Shown here: positions 1 through 9,776 of the stretch, piece by piece
How the letters are laid out: every line of letters begins with the position of its first letter
Position numbering within the stretch: the first letter of the stretch is position 1
Origin: Ananas comosus
Lineage: Eukaryota > Streptophyta > Magnoliopsida > Poales > Bromeliaceae
Direction: 5' to 3'
Length of the DNA: 64,000 nucleotides
Assembly: GCF_001540865.1 (NCBI RefSeq)
Contig: NC_033633.1
Span: 1,819,130 to 1,883,129, forward strand
Notes under the pieces: generated by a model
Seen by the model: the letters and a program-made list of their open reading frames with translations, nothing else
What the model was told of the DNA's origin: nothing
Database searches by the model: none
Program-made: the position numbers and the translations under genes

Positions 1-428
1 GCAGAATGCGGTCCGAACTTGGTCAGCAACGGCGGTCCGTTCACAGCTCCACCAAGTTCAAGAACTCCGCGGGGACGCAAAGAAGAGGAGGTTCTCAAAT
101 GCTCGATGTCAACGGGCTGAGTTTGGCGACGAGCGGGCCGCTGACTGTTTTGGGCTCGACGTTGTCGATCGGGCAAATACTTAGGAAGAAGCTGATGGCT
201 CCCGAAGAGCACAAAGTGCGAATGAGCGCGAAAGGGAATGGGAAGCCCAGGGTGTCTCTCGCGCAAATTCTAGCCCAGAAGCACGAACTTTACTCGCCGC
301 CGAGGATAGACGACGGCAGCGCTCGCAAGCATTTCTTCGCGAGGAGGAGGAAGTTTAGTTTCGCCGGTCTGGCATTGCTGCTGGCGAAGCAGAAAAGGAG
401 AAAGAGGAAGCATGATTTGAACTCTTAA
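1..428 (+). CDS. C-terminal exon of an unidentified protein (partial)
   Basis: An open frame runs from the left edge to TAA at 426-428. The first four bases (gcag) could be a splice acceptor, so this is probably the last coding exon of a gene that begins outside the window; an ATG at 6 also exists. The ~140 residues are basic and low in hydrophobic segments. The C-terminus carries clusters of Arg/Lys (ARRRKF and KQKRRKRKHD), which resemble a nuclear localisation signal. GC content is clearly higher than in the following spacer, supporting real coding sequence. I do not recognise the family and assign no function. It could be the tail of a nuclear regulatory protein, but that rests only on composition. 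Confidence 0.45.
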   Translation, partial: RMRSELGQQRRSVHSSTKFKNSAGTQRRGGSQMLDVNGLSLATSGPLTVLGSTLSIGQILRKKLMAPEEHKVRMSAKGNGKPRVSLAQILAQKHELYSPPRIDDGSARKHFFARRRKFSFAGLALLLAKQKRRKRKHDLNS

Positions 429-728
429 GGTGGCCGGCGTGCGCCGAGATTGCGACGTAGTTTAGTTTCACTTAGGTGGTTAGTGTAGAACTAGTAACTA
501 TGTAAATAAGCTATAAAAGAACCATAGTTCCTGGAGAATGATATTTGCCTTGTATTATAAGTTATTGTTTTAAAATTTGCCTATAACTGATGCATAATAC
601 GTGTGGTTAGTGTTCTGGGCGTGATCTTTAGGAGTGTCTAATTGTTACTTATGTAATTAAATAATACTCTTATGTAATTAAATAATAGTTTAACCATAAT
701 GGTAAACATAAAATATAACAACAACAAC
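429..728 (+). other. 3' UTR and spacer after the first gene
   Basis: AT-rich sequence following the stop codon. It contains several AATAAA-like words (for example aaataatac and the duplicated tatgtaattaaataata at about 650-690) that could serve as plant polyadenylation signals. No gene is seen. Confidence 0.4.
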
Positions 729-810
729 GTCGATATGTCCGAGTGGTTAAGGAGACAGACTTGAAATCTGTTGGGCTTCGCCCGCGCAGGTTCGAACCCT
801 GCTGTCGACG
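729..810 (+). tRNA. tRNA-Ser (anticodon UGA)
   Basis: An 82-nt cloverleaf can be folded by eye. The acceptor arm GTCGATA pairs with TGTCGAC (one G-T pair), with G as discriminator base at 810. The D arm contains GAGTGGTTAAGGA. The anticodon stem ACAGA/TCTGT encloses the loop CTTGAAA, placing anticodon TGA at 762-764. A long variable arm (GGGCTTCGCCC) marks it as a class II tRNA, and the T arm GCAGGTTCGAACCCTGC is perfect. A TTTT run at 820-823 would terminate RNA polymerase III. There is no intron and no encoded CCA. It matches a cytosolic nuclear tRNA-Ser and not the plastid trnS genes as I remember them. Confidence 0.95.
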
Positions 811-823
811 GATTATAAATTTT

Positions 824-1289
824 ATCAAAATTTTAAATGGTGAAATTTAAGATTTAGATTTGAAATTTAAAATTTGAAACTTAAAACTTAAAATTTAAAA
901 TTTGAATTAGAAGATAAAAATCCAAAATTAGAATTACATTTTGGGAAGCAAGTTTTAACTGCTTCTGATTTTGTAACTTTTGAAATTTAAACTTAAAATT
1001 TTAGATTGAAAATTTAAAATCTGAATTTATATTTTAAATTTGATTCCAAATTTTGAATTTTGAGATTTAAAATTTAATATTTGAGATTTAAGATTTAAAT
1101 TTTAAAATAAACTTAAAATTTGAAAGTAAAATGTAAAAATTTGAATTTAAATTTAAATTTTGAACCAAATTTTAAATTTAAAGTTAAAATTGAAGTTCAA
1201 AATTAGAATTAGATTTTAAAAAATAGGTTTAGCTACTTCAGATTTTGAGATCACTATTCGAATCAGATTTTAGAAAAAAAGGTTACCTA
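824..1289. repeat. Degenerate AAATTT-rich low-complexity tract
   Basis: About 450 bases built almost entirely from permutations of short words such as aaatttaaaatt, gaaatttaaa and ttgaattt, broken by a few unique patches. It looks like an expanded and decayed short-period repeat. No coding potential. Confidence 0.6.
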
Positions 1290-2046
1290 TGATGCCCCGA
1301 CTTCCTAGGGGGTCACCAATTCTAGGACTACTCCTATCATAGCATGCTTAACTCTCTTAACCTTTCCTCTTGGGCTTTACCACCATCCAAAATGCTTAAG
1401 CAGGGGTAAGAGTTTAACCCTATTATATTTTATATATTTTATATATAGAACTATCTGGAGTCTGACAATCTCCCCCCTTTAAATCATGACGTACTGGTCA
1501 GGCTCAGACTCACAAGTATCAAACGATGTGAGACTCATCTCGTGAGACTCATCTCGCTAGCCTCCCTAGCTCAGCCGAGACTCATCTCACACTTCCGGCT
1601 GGTAATTGGATATCCTCATTCCTATCTGATGTGGAATTATTGAGGTGTGACAGACTTTCTCTGTTAAGGCCATGACGTCCTTGTCAGTCTAATCACACAC
1701 ATAATCCAAATTTATCAGGCGATGTGAGACTCGTCTCGCTAATCTTGTCATTCAGACCCTAGTATAGTCGGTCATCTTGTCATTCAGACTCCGGCATAAT
1801 CTATTATCTTATCTTTCAGATCTTGGCTAAGTCGAGACTCCCCACAAATTTTCCTCTGGTGGAGCGGCTCTGATACCAAATGTAATGCTCCGACTTCTTT
1901 GGGGGTCACCCATCCTAGAACTACTCCCGTTTTAGCACGTTTAACTCTCTTAACCTCCTAGGCCTTGCCACCACCCAAAATATTTAAATCGGATTAAGAA
2001 TTTAGCTCTATTATATCTTATATATAGGACTATTCCAGATCTTACA
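1290..2046 (-). mobile_element. TRIM-like miniature LTR retrotransposon
   Basis: Two diverged direct repeats of 178 bp (1290-1467) and 166 bp (1881-2046) flank a 413-bp interior. Read on the minus strand, the repeat at 1881-2046 begins TGTAAGATC and ends CTTACA-type TG..CA termini. It is followed immediately by TTTGGTATCAGAGCCGC (1880-1864), which is the classic initiator-tRNA-Met primer binding site of plant LTR elements. Just before the other repeat lies a polypurine tract AAAGGGGGGAGA (minus strand, about 1479-1468). The interior has no ORF, and contains repeated gtgagactcatctcg words. Total size 757 bp fits terminal-repeat retrotransposons in miniature. LTR divergence and lack of a clear target duplication suggest an old insertion. 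Confidence 0.82.
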
Positions 2047-2579
2047 TTATCATATGTTTTGTTGAAAAAAAAAAAACTTTTATCCCTTTTCACTTTCTAT
2101 AATATATAGGACAAGCATCCTTTTGTTTTTCTTTGGCTTAAGGCCCAGTTGTTTCATGAAACGCTTTTTTTCTAATTTTTTTATTTATCTGGTTAAGAAA
2201 AAAGCCTATTTTAAATTTCTTTCCTACATTTTAGAAAAAGTTATTGCTTTAGTTTTTCAAAAAAAATTCACAAAACAAAAATACTATTTTTTCATGCAAT
2301 ATGAAAAATTTTATTTTAAAAAATTAATTTTTTTGAAATTAACACTAAATTTTTTTTTCCATAAATAATTTTTTTCATGCGTTTTTTCAGAAATCAAATA
2401 ATTTTATTTTCAATAAAGTGGATAACATATTATTTTTTTCTCAAAAAATATAGTACAACTCATTTTTTTATCTTTTTTATTTTTTATTAATTTGTTACTT
2501 ATTTTGTTTCCTCTAAAATTTCTGGCATCTTTGAACTTTCCCTGTTTACCCTTGCATAGTAGAAAATGATATGCCACCC
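2047..2579. other. AT-rich spacer, nothing recognised
   Basis: Runs of A and T with no convincing coding frame. The 81-residue open frame at 2123-2368 is a Phe/Lys/Leu-rich translation of poly-A/T DNA and I do not consider it a gene. Confidence 0.5.
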
Positions 2580-2594
2580 ATAATTCAACAAAAT

Positions 2595-2745
2595 TTTTTT
2601 TTTGAGAGATAGGTAGCGCGCTACCCGCTTCGTTTATTTCATTTAGAAATAAACTTAGCTGGAAATGTGAATCAATTAGGATTCGAACTTAGATCTTGGG
2701 TACCAACCATCAAGTCCTTTGTCACTTGCTCTAGGGACGGTCGGT
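2595..2745 (-). mobile_element. tRNA-derived SINE, copy 1
   Basis: On the minus strand the element starts ACCGACCGTCCCTAGAGC and contains an A-box-like segment (tagagcaagtgacaaagg). It has a B-box-like GTTCGAATCC, a conserved body (cacatttccagctaa, gaaataaacgaagcgggtag), and ends in ctatctctc plus a poly-A tail (poly-T at 2595-2604 on +). It is flanked by ATAATTCAACAAAAT (2580-2594) and ATAATTCAATAAAAT (2746-2760), a 15-bp target duplication with one mismatch. Related copies are at 18482-18660, 48891-49045 and a fragment at 51755-51832. It has no coding capacity; retrotransposition would have used a LINE enzyme in trans. Confidence 0.85.
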
Positions 2746-2760
2746 ATAATTCAATAAAAT

Positions 2761-3180
2761 CATTAACACAAAAATACACATATGATACAAATCCGAATAA
2801 TAATGCAAGGTTTGATAGAGCTCTTGTTTCCATTTGTCCTCGTCCTGAATAATATAGTAAGTAAGAGCTAAAAATTAAAAAAATTGGTTTCTTATCCTGA
2901 AGAAAATAAAGTGGAAGATGGAAGGCTCTTTTCTTCGTATAATTCATTCTGATTCGTTAAAATTAAATCTATCAAAAATCTTCTTTTGCTTATTTCATTG
3001 AAAATAAAGTTCATGTTAAAATAGAGTTTCGATGAACTAGAGTAATTAGATGAATATTTTTTTTTTCCATTGTTTGTTTGTTAGTTTTGGAACTAAAATT
3101 TTTCGATTCTGTTGATTTATTTTGCAAAAAATTAATGATGCAAAAGTTAAAAATATGATAGATAAATTAATATGTTATTA
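2761..3180. other. AT-rich spacer, nothing recognised
   Basis: Non-coding AT-rich sequence between a SINE and a Mutator-like element. It ends in a TTA trinucleotide run at about 3175-3189 that serves as the target of the next element. No supported gene. Confidence 0.5.
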
Positions 3181-3189
3181 TTATTATTA

Positions 3190-3846
3190 GGCTAAATTAT
3201 AAAAAACCTTCATGTCAAAATTTGATTTTTCATTTTCCTCCCCTGTCATTTTAAAATCTACACTTTGCCTCCTTATAAAATGAAAAATGTGCACCTCACC
3301 TCCTACCGTTAGTGATCCGTTATGGTTCCGTTATAAAATATTTTTTTATACCAAAAATACCCCTCCGTCCTCTTCCCTGTTGCTTCGTCTCCCTTCGGCT
3401 CGCTGTCTCGCCGCTGCCTCGCCACCTCGCCCTCCTCCACTGTCTCGCCTTGGCCCTCGCCCACATCCCCTTCGCCCTTCTCCGCCGCCTCGCCTTCGCC
3501 CTCGTTGTCGTTGCCTACCTCTCCATCAGCGCCCACCTCGATTTCATCTCTACTGTCGCCGAAATCGAGGGGGTGGCGAGGGTGCAGGAGAAGAAAGGGA
3601 GCAGGTGGAGAAGAAAATGGAAAGAAATCGCGGCCGATCGAGGTGTGAATCGCGGCCGATGGAGGCGGCGGTTGAGGAAGATGAGGGAGGAGACGAAAAT
3701 AGTGAGGGGCAAAATGGTCATTTTACACACCGTACCCCCCTGTGAACATTTTTTATTTTTACAAGGAGTTAAAATGTAGGTTTTTAAATGATATGGGGGG
3801 AAGTGAAAAATCGAATTTTGACAGAAAAGTTTTATGTAATTTAGCC
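3190..3846. mobile_element. Mutator-like element with GC-rich captured interior (Pack-MULE-like)
   Basis: Long imperfect terminal inverted repeats: the left end GGCTAAATTATAAAAAACC mirrors the right end ending TAATTTAGCC. The complementarity continues for roughly 100 bp (left catgtcaaaatttgattttt against right aaaatcgaattttgacag). Perfect 9-bp direct repeats TTATTATTA flank it (3181-3189 and 3847-3855), the Mutator signature, although this is also a simple-repeat word. The interior (about 3360-3725) is strikingly GC-rich and codon-like, with open frames on both strands, in contrast to the AT-rich ends and surroundings. This fits a fragment of a host gene carried inside a non-autonomous MULE. 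The source gene cannot be named by eye. Confidence 0.7.
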
Positions 3847-3855
3847 TTATTATTA

Positions 3856-4590
3856 TTTGTAACTGATTTCGGCATAAAGTTAGCAAAATATTGTGCTATT
3901 TTAAAAGTTTTGAATTTAAACCGATGGTAAAACTATGAAAAATCAAATAATAAAACTGAATATTTATAGTCGCCACCCCACGTAGTAAGTAAAGATAAAT
4001 TATATAATAAAAATTAGGAGCAATTGCTTATATATTCCTAAAAAAATTTTAATTTTCTGGTTTATTTTTTTTAGAAGGCAAAATATTTTTTTTACGTTCC
4101 ATCCTATTTCAAATATATTTTTAGAGTTAAATTCTGTTAATGAACGATTAACAATAACTATTATCTGTATAAAATAACTATTTTGTCCTTTCAAATATAC
4201 TCTTTTACTATCAACCGACTTTTCTTATTTGTTAGGGGCATAAAAAGTATTCTTTAATTTTTAGTCTTTTCAAGTATACTTTTTTACCATCACCAATATT
4301 TCGTATATGCTTTTAAGTTAAGAATAAAAGAGGCATTTTGATTTTTTTAAATTCTAGTAGATATTTAACTCGCGTTTAATCTAAGTTAACTTAACGGGTG
4401 ATAACTGTAGGAATATTTTAGAATAACGTAAGATCATGTAAGGAGTATATTAAAAAAAATAATAATAAATAATATATTTTAATCTATTTTGAATATATTA
4501 TGATCTGTCAGTAAAACAGATGCTCTTACTATCGCTAAGATCCGCTCTGTTGTATCCATATTTAAAATCTATGTACAAAGCAATCAAACA
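3856..4590. other. AT-rich spacer / distal promoter of the saposin gene
   Basis: Non-coding AT-rich DNA. It contains short inverted repetition (tatactcttttactatcaa at about 4197 and aagtatacttttttaccatca at about 4274) but no delimited element that I can support. Confidence 0.4.
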
Positions 4591-4599
4591 ACACCACAA

Positions 4600-4838
4600 T
4601 TGAAACCGCGGGCCCCACCACCCTCCACAAATCCCTCTCCCCTCTTTTTTTTTCTCTCTCTCATTTTATTTATCTCTTCGCCTCCTTTTCCTCTCTCTCT
4701 CTCTCTCTCTCTCTCCTTCCTCTCGAAGAGTCCATTTGCTACACGGAAAATCGCTTTGGGCTTGTCGGTGAAGCTCTTATCCAGCTTCTTTTTTTTTTCT
4801 TTTTTTTTTTTTTCTCACAGCTCTTCGTATCCTCTTAG
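4600..4838 (+). promoter_or_regulatory. Probable 5' UTR exon of the saposin gene with (CT)n tract
   Basis: A pyrimidine-rich stretch with (CT)n at about 4690-4714 ends at CTCTTAG followed by GTAAAA at 4839, a good 5' splice site. The coding exon begins just after an acceptor, gaacag, at about 5988-5993. A leader exon plus a 1.15 kb leader intron is therefore likely. The single N at 4880 lies in this intron, next to a poly-T run. The transcription start is not determined. Confidence 0.5.
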
Positions 4839-5998
4839 GTAAAATTATTTTCAGATCTCTTCGAGATTATCTTGTGCGGNGATTTTTTTTTTTTTTTTGC
4901 TTTTCAGTAGATCAATTCGATCGTGATTTAACGGGAAAAAAAAAAGAGTTGTTTAATTTAGGCATGAAATCCCGTTTAGGAACTCAAGCTAAAATCGTAG
5001 TAGTAAAATTGTTTTGAGACCCCTTCTTATGGATCCAACTTGAAATAATACCTCGTTTTTATTATTTTTATTGTTATTTTAAATTGGCTCTTCTTAAACT
5101 TTTGCTGTTTTGATTTGCAAATTGGGGATTTTGTTAAATTTGATGGCTTTATTAGGTATGTGCCCTTACTTGTGGTAAGAAACATGTTGGTTCATTTGCC
5201 TAAAAGCGGTTAAAGCCATTAAATTTAACGAAATCGCGGTTAATTTTAACGTAATGCTTAATAAGGGACTAGAATCATTCAAAAATAAAAAAATTACAGT
5301 TGAAGGAGTGTCAATTTAAAGGGGGAAAAAAATGTAAAAACGTGCAGAATTTACATGAAGTAGGAACCATTTTGAATTGGCTAGCCAATCTTTCAAAATT
5401 TTAATTTTACTACCCCGGCTTTCGATTTGTTTGGATGGTACCTTAACTTCAAAATTTAAGCTAATTATTCACTTTAGTAAATATATAGTTGTGAGAATTA
5501 TATGAAGTGTACTAACCAAATTTGTAAAGATACATGACGCATTCAAATTTTGAAGCAAATGTGTTTTTGACTGACTTAAATCAAATAAATTGAAAGGTTG
5601 GATAGTCAATTTAAAATTTTGAATGATTGAGTAGCCAACTCAAAATTGTCCATAGTTCAGGTAAGCTCTATATGTTTTTATCAAAAAAATGAGGGTTCAA
5701 TTGAAATAAAAATGAAAGAAGAGTTTAGTCAAACCCTAGATTGAGTGCAAATTTTTCCTTAATTATTTTATTCTACATTAAAAAATTTCCACGAATTGAT
5801 ATGGAAAAGGGTTAACAATTGTAGTCATGAAAGTTGTTAAGAGAGCTTTGAGTAAACTAAAACGCTCAAATCGCCGTAGTTTTTCGGCAAGCACCGGTGA
5901 CTACGTCCATTATACTAGATCTAATATCTTTTTATGAGTTAGTGATAACCAATTATAGTTGTACGACTAACGAATTAACTTGTGTTGAACAGGAGAAA

Positions 5999-8585
5999 AT
6001 GAGTTTGAGAGCGAAATTCTTGTTCCTTGCACTGCTTTTCAGTTGGACAATTGCCGATGCGAGAAGTTTCGTGACCGCTGATATTATAAGTACGGCACGA
6101 TATGTTTCAGTTTCCTTTCTTATAGTGCTGTGTAAATTTCCTTTATTTTGCTCAACTGAAAAGAATAACTGTCTATACAGCAATTTAGTGACTAGTACTA
6201 ATTGTTAGTTGGTCTGAGGATTATGTTGGTTTAATTATGCATTTGTTTTCGGCACACACCTGTTCTAATCATAATTCCTTTACTTTTATTTCATATATTT
6301 TTGAATTTAAAACAGTACAAGTCGAAATATGTATCAGCGCTTACGTCTTCGCAGTCGTAAGCTATACTGGCTACAGTATATGGCCAGATTTCTTTGTGTA
6401 ATTACGTGCCAATGTAATCTCATAATCGAGTATGTGTGTAGATCACTAGTTATGCTACAATCTATTTCATTGAAGTTTTTGCCTCATCTAACTCTTCTTT
6501 TCTTTCTTAGAACTTACAAGCACCAAGAAGTTATATATACAGGATCTTTCTTAGGACTTTCAACATCTCGATTAGCAGGAAATACTTGAATATTGTTAAT
6601 CTAAAAACATCTCTGAGGCACTGATTGTGGGAAAATATCGACGAATTGAACTTCTCTTTCAAATTTTAATTTTTTTAAATTTATTGCCCTCTGCTCTAGC
6701 TGTATCAAATGCTGTTTTGCAAGAAAAAGTTTTATCTGAGGTTTATCTTTGAAAATTCTCAATCCGATACTTTTTATAATAAAGTTCATTTTTCTCATGC
6801 AAACGCTTAGACTCTTCTCTATCAGCGCTTATCACCCAACATAATGATAGTCATTAATTTCTTGCAGAATTGAATTCCCTTATGAGTGCAAGGTGATAGT
6901 TGTGTTTCATGCTTGCAGTTACCGAAATAGTCCTTGAGACTCAGATTGAGAATAAAGTCCCTGAAGCACTTGAGCGAAACGAGCTAGTCTGTTCTATGTG
7001 TGAAAACTTCACTGCTCAGGCTGTTGATTACTTTAGTCAGAACAAGACTCAGGAAGAGATAATCCAGACCCTTCATCAAGCATGCGCCGAGCTGAAGTCT
7101 TTCGAACAACAGGTTGATAGTTTCACTTTGTCAAATAGTCCAATTACTCGTTGAACTACATCTATTTGATGGAACGTATCAATCAGCTCTCTTGGTCAAT
7201 GAGGTTTACCAAGGTTTTTTCTAATATTTCCACGTATGGTTTCTCTCAGTGTGTTATGTTGGTGGACTACTATGCAACTCTTTTCTTTGTTGAGATTGGA
7301 AACATACGTCCGGAGGAGTTCTGCAGAAAGGTAAACCTCTGTGAGGGGAGTACGTATATCTCTCTTCCAAGGAGCAACAGTACCTGCGTGTTTTGCCACC
7401 ATTTAGTTGAAGAAGTGCTCGAGAAACTGAAAGATCCTGATTCCCAGGTACTGCTGTTTCATTTTCTTGATTACTTTTATCTAAACCAGCATATTTTTTT
7501 TTTTACCTTCTTTTGAATATTAAAAAACTAGATATCGTTGAGTGAGGTCGCTATATTATGTTGAAAAAGTTTTAAGTAGATCAAATCGAGCTCTTGCTCT
7601 TCTCTAGAAGGAAAAAACTTATATAGTTGCATCATTCAACTTCGGCTCATTTCACGGTGTGTTTTTAGCACTCTATTCGCAGATCGATGTCACACGGTAG
7701 GTTATATGTTTCTTAACTTATCAATTTTTTTATATGAATTGTATGCTTTTGTTGTTTACGGTTATTGAGAGTGGTTTCTCTCCTTTTCCAAAAGCTTCCT
7801 TTGCTAAGTTTGATTTGTTATATCAATTTTCATTCTTTTGTTGATTCTTTCGCTTAAATATTCTTCTTCTCTGTTTGTGCATTTCGAGGTGTTTGTTTTG
7901 GTCCTCAATCATCAGAGTACAAGTATGCTAGCACTTGCAGATTACTGGCGAACTGTCTGCAAAGATCATTACTCTCTCATGCTAGCCATATGAATTTATT
8001 GCTGGGGCTTTTTCGTCGTTGAAATGCCTAACTTTTTTGCTTTTTCCGTTCATTCCAAATTGGCAGCTCGAGATAATTCAAATGCTTCTCAAGGAATGCA
8101 ACAAGATGGAAAATTATGTCAAAGAGGTAAACTTTGTTAGCCGTATACTTCCAATGCTAGTAGAATCCATATTATTCCATATTTAAATTCGGAAGTATCA
8201 AGTACTATAAATATGTCATTGTTTTAGTCTTTAAGAACCGGTGTTTCCATTTTGAATCTTTTAGAATTTCTAGCATATACGAAGTTGTAGAATACCTAAA
8301 CTTGTTTTCTTTTTTCTTTTCCTCAATAAGACTAGGGTTCCTTTGTTTTACTTGAATCAGGCTTAACCAATTCCTCTGCAATTTTAAAAAGTAAATGCTT
8401 TTTGACCATTCCTTAAACAGTGCAAGAGGGTGGTTTTGCAATATGGTCCTCTCATCCTAGTTAACGGCGAGAAGTTCCTCGAGACGAACGATCTTTGCGC
8501 CTCCATCCACGCCTGTAAAGCTAGCCAACAGTTATCTCTTCCCTCGATCGAACAGGAAGCGGCGACATTCGTGGCTGAAGCATGA
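5999..8585 (+). CDS. Saposin B-type domain protein (prosaposin-like), 5 coding exons
   Basis: Coding exons 5999-6089, 6919-7112, 7250-7447, 8067-8126 and 8421-8585 join in frame to give 235 residues, all with GT-AG borders. Residues 1-21 form a signal peptide (hydrophobic FLFLALLFSW then ADA), so the protein enters the secretory route, probably to the vacuole. Two saposin B domains follow, each with the six-cysteine pattern: C55, C58, C86, C96, C120, C126 and C141, C144, C172, C182, C207, C213. Three N-glycosylation sequons occur at N60, N72 and N138. Saposins bind and present lipids to hydrolases, and plant members are thought to act in vacuoles. The start ATG has agaaaATGa context and lies right after the leader intron. 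Nothing is missing; the exact lipid partner is unknown. Confidence 0.93.
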
Positions 8586-9191
8586 AGAAGAGAAAAAACG
8601 GCTTTGAAGAAGGAAAAGATAACAGTTGCGGAGTTTATTTTTATCATGAAATCTCTCCCATGGATAGTTTTCACACATTGTGTAACTATTATTTTGCCTA
8701 GTATTCTTAAGACCTGGTTTGTATATAAAGTGTCGCGCCGCATGTTCTGGTACATTGCTTTAGTGCTTTTGCTACACGAATTCTATCTATGTGTATAAAC
8801 AATTTAATCAGTAGTAGCTACTTTGTTTGCCATTATGTATTTTCTGCTTCTTTCTGTGGCAAGTATCTTATGATAAAGAGATAATATCTAATATATCTTT
8901 CAAAATTTTAAAAATATTTAATTTATTTCTGGTTGTCGAAAATATTTTCATGGATTTTTTACTTTTTTTCAAATTTTCGTTTAATCTTAAAGTTTATTAA
9001 TGGAAAGTTTAGAAAGGTATTTTAGGAATATGGAGGTTAAATTAATAATTTTTTTCCCCTCTGAGTCAACGAGGACGTTGGGGGAGAATTTGGACCCTCT
9101 ACAGAACGAAAAACTTTTTGCATGAACCGGGTTTTCCACATATGACATTAATACGCTCTGATAAGTGATAACAGCTGTAGAACACCATAAC
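8586..9191 (+). other. 3' UTR and spacer after the saposin gene
   Basis: The first part resembles a 3' UTR, with AT-rich words and potential polyadenylation signals around 8800-8900. The remainder is AT-rich non-coding DNA. Confidence 0.4.
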
Positions 9192-9551
9192 TTATTTTTG
9201 TAAAAATGTATGGAGATTATTTTTGTAAAAATGTATGGAGACTCTCTCAAATATAGGAGGTTCTGAAATATAGTCATCAATTTTATTTTATTTTATTTTT
9301 GGTTGACACCTCTTTAATTTTTTTTTTTCAATTTGAGATTTTAAAATTAATTAAGTTAAAAATTCTCAATTAGTTTAGACTGTTAAGATTTGATGTGACT
9401 GTTGATAAATTTGATAAAATTTTTAACTTGGCTAGAATCATATAATTCTAAAAAAAGCAAAAGCTAAATGGTCTACAAAATATATTTACAGTTGAGGGGC
9501 TTATTTCAGAATTGAATATAGCGTGAGGGGGTCGCCATACATTTTTACCCA
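9192..9551. repeat. Foldback (MITE-like) repeat with 25-bp tandem duplication at its left end
   Basis: The left side reads GTAAAAATGTATGGAGACTC and the right side, reverse-complemented, reads GTAAAAATGTATGGCGACCC. Similarity continues inward past ctcaaatata and ctgaaata. At the left edge the 25-bp word ttatttttgtaaaaatgtat... occurs twice in tandem (9192-9216 and 9217-9241). Similar end motifs (tgtatggagaccccctcaact) recur at about 17043, 58114 and 63330, so this is a dispersed family. No target duplication was found. Confidence 0.55.
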
Positions 9552-9686
9552 AAAATGACTAAATGAGTGATCTATGTAATAATAACAGGTGCACAATGAC
9601 GTGGTGGACCTGGGCCACGGAGTAACTCCTCGTTCCTTTCTCCTCCATGAACTCTTCTATGAACTCCTCGTGGGAGGAGCATTCGA

Positions 9687-9691
<5 letters not shown>

Positions 9692-9726
<35 letters not shown>

Positions 9727-9749
9727 CATTCTCTCTCTCTCTCTCTCTA
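9692..9749 (+). repeat. (CT)n microsatellite in the leader of the carrier gene
   Basis: Two CT runs (about 9692-9722 and 9731-9749) separated by atagcatt, 28 bases upstream of the start codon. CT-rich leaders recur before several genes in this window. Confidence 0.85.
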
Positions 9750-9776
9750 GGGTGCGCGCGTTCGCGCGCGAAGAGC

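Noticed and set aside
729..810. Possible plastid or mitochondrial DNA insertion signalled by the tRNA
   Set aside because: The cloverleaf matches a cytosolic serine tRNA and the flanks show no organelle-like sequence.
2123..2368. 81-residue open frame in AT-rich spacer
   Set aside because: Composition (Phe/Lys/Leu/Tyr) is what poly-A/T DNA gives; no domain, no splice context.
3287..3779. Open frames of 152, 155 and 123 residues on both strands
   Set aside because: They lie within the GC-rich interior of a Mutator-like element and overlap each other; better explained as a captured fragment than as a gene.
8384..8755. Minus-strand 123-residue frame
   Set aside because: Shadow of the last saposin exon, whose + strand frame has the conserved cysteine pattern.
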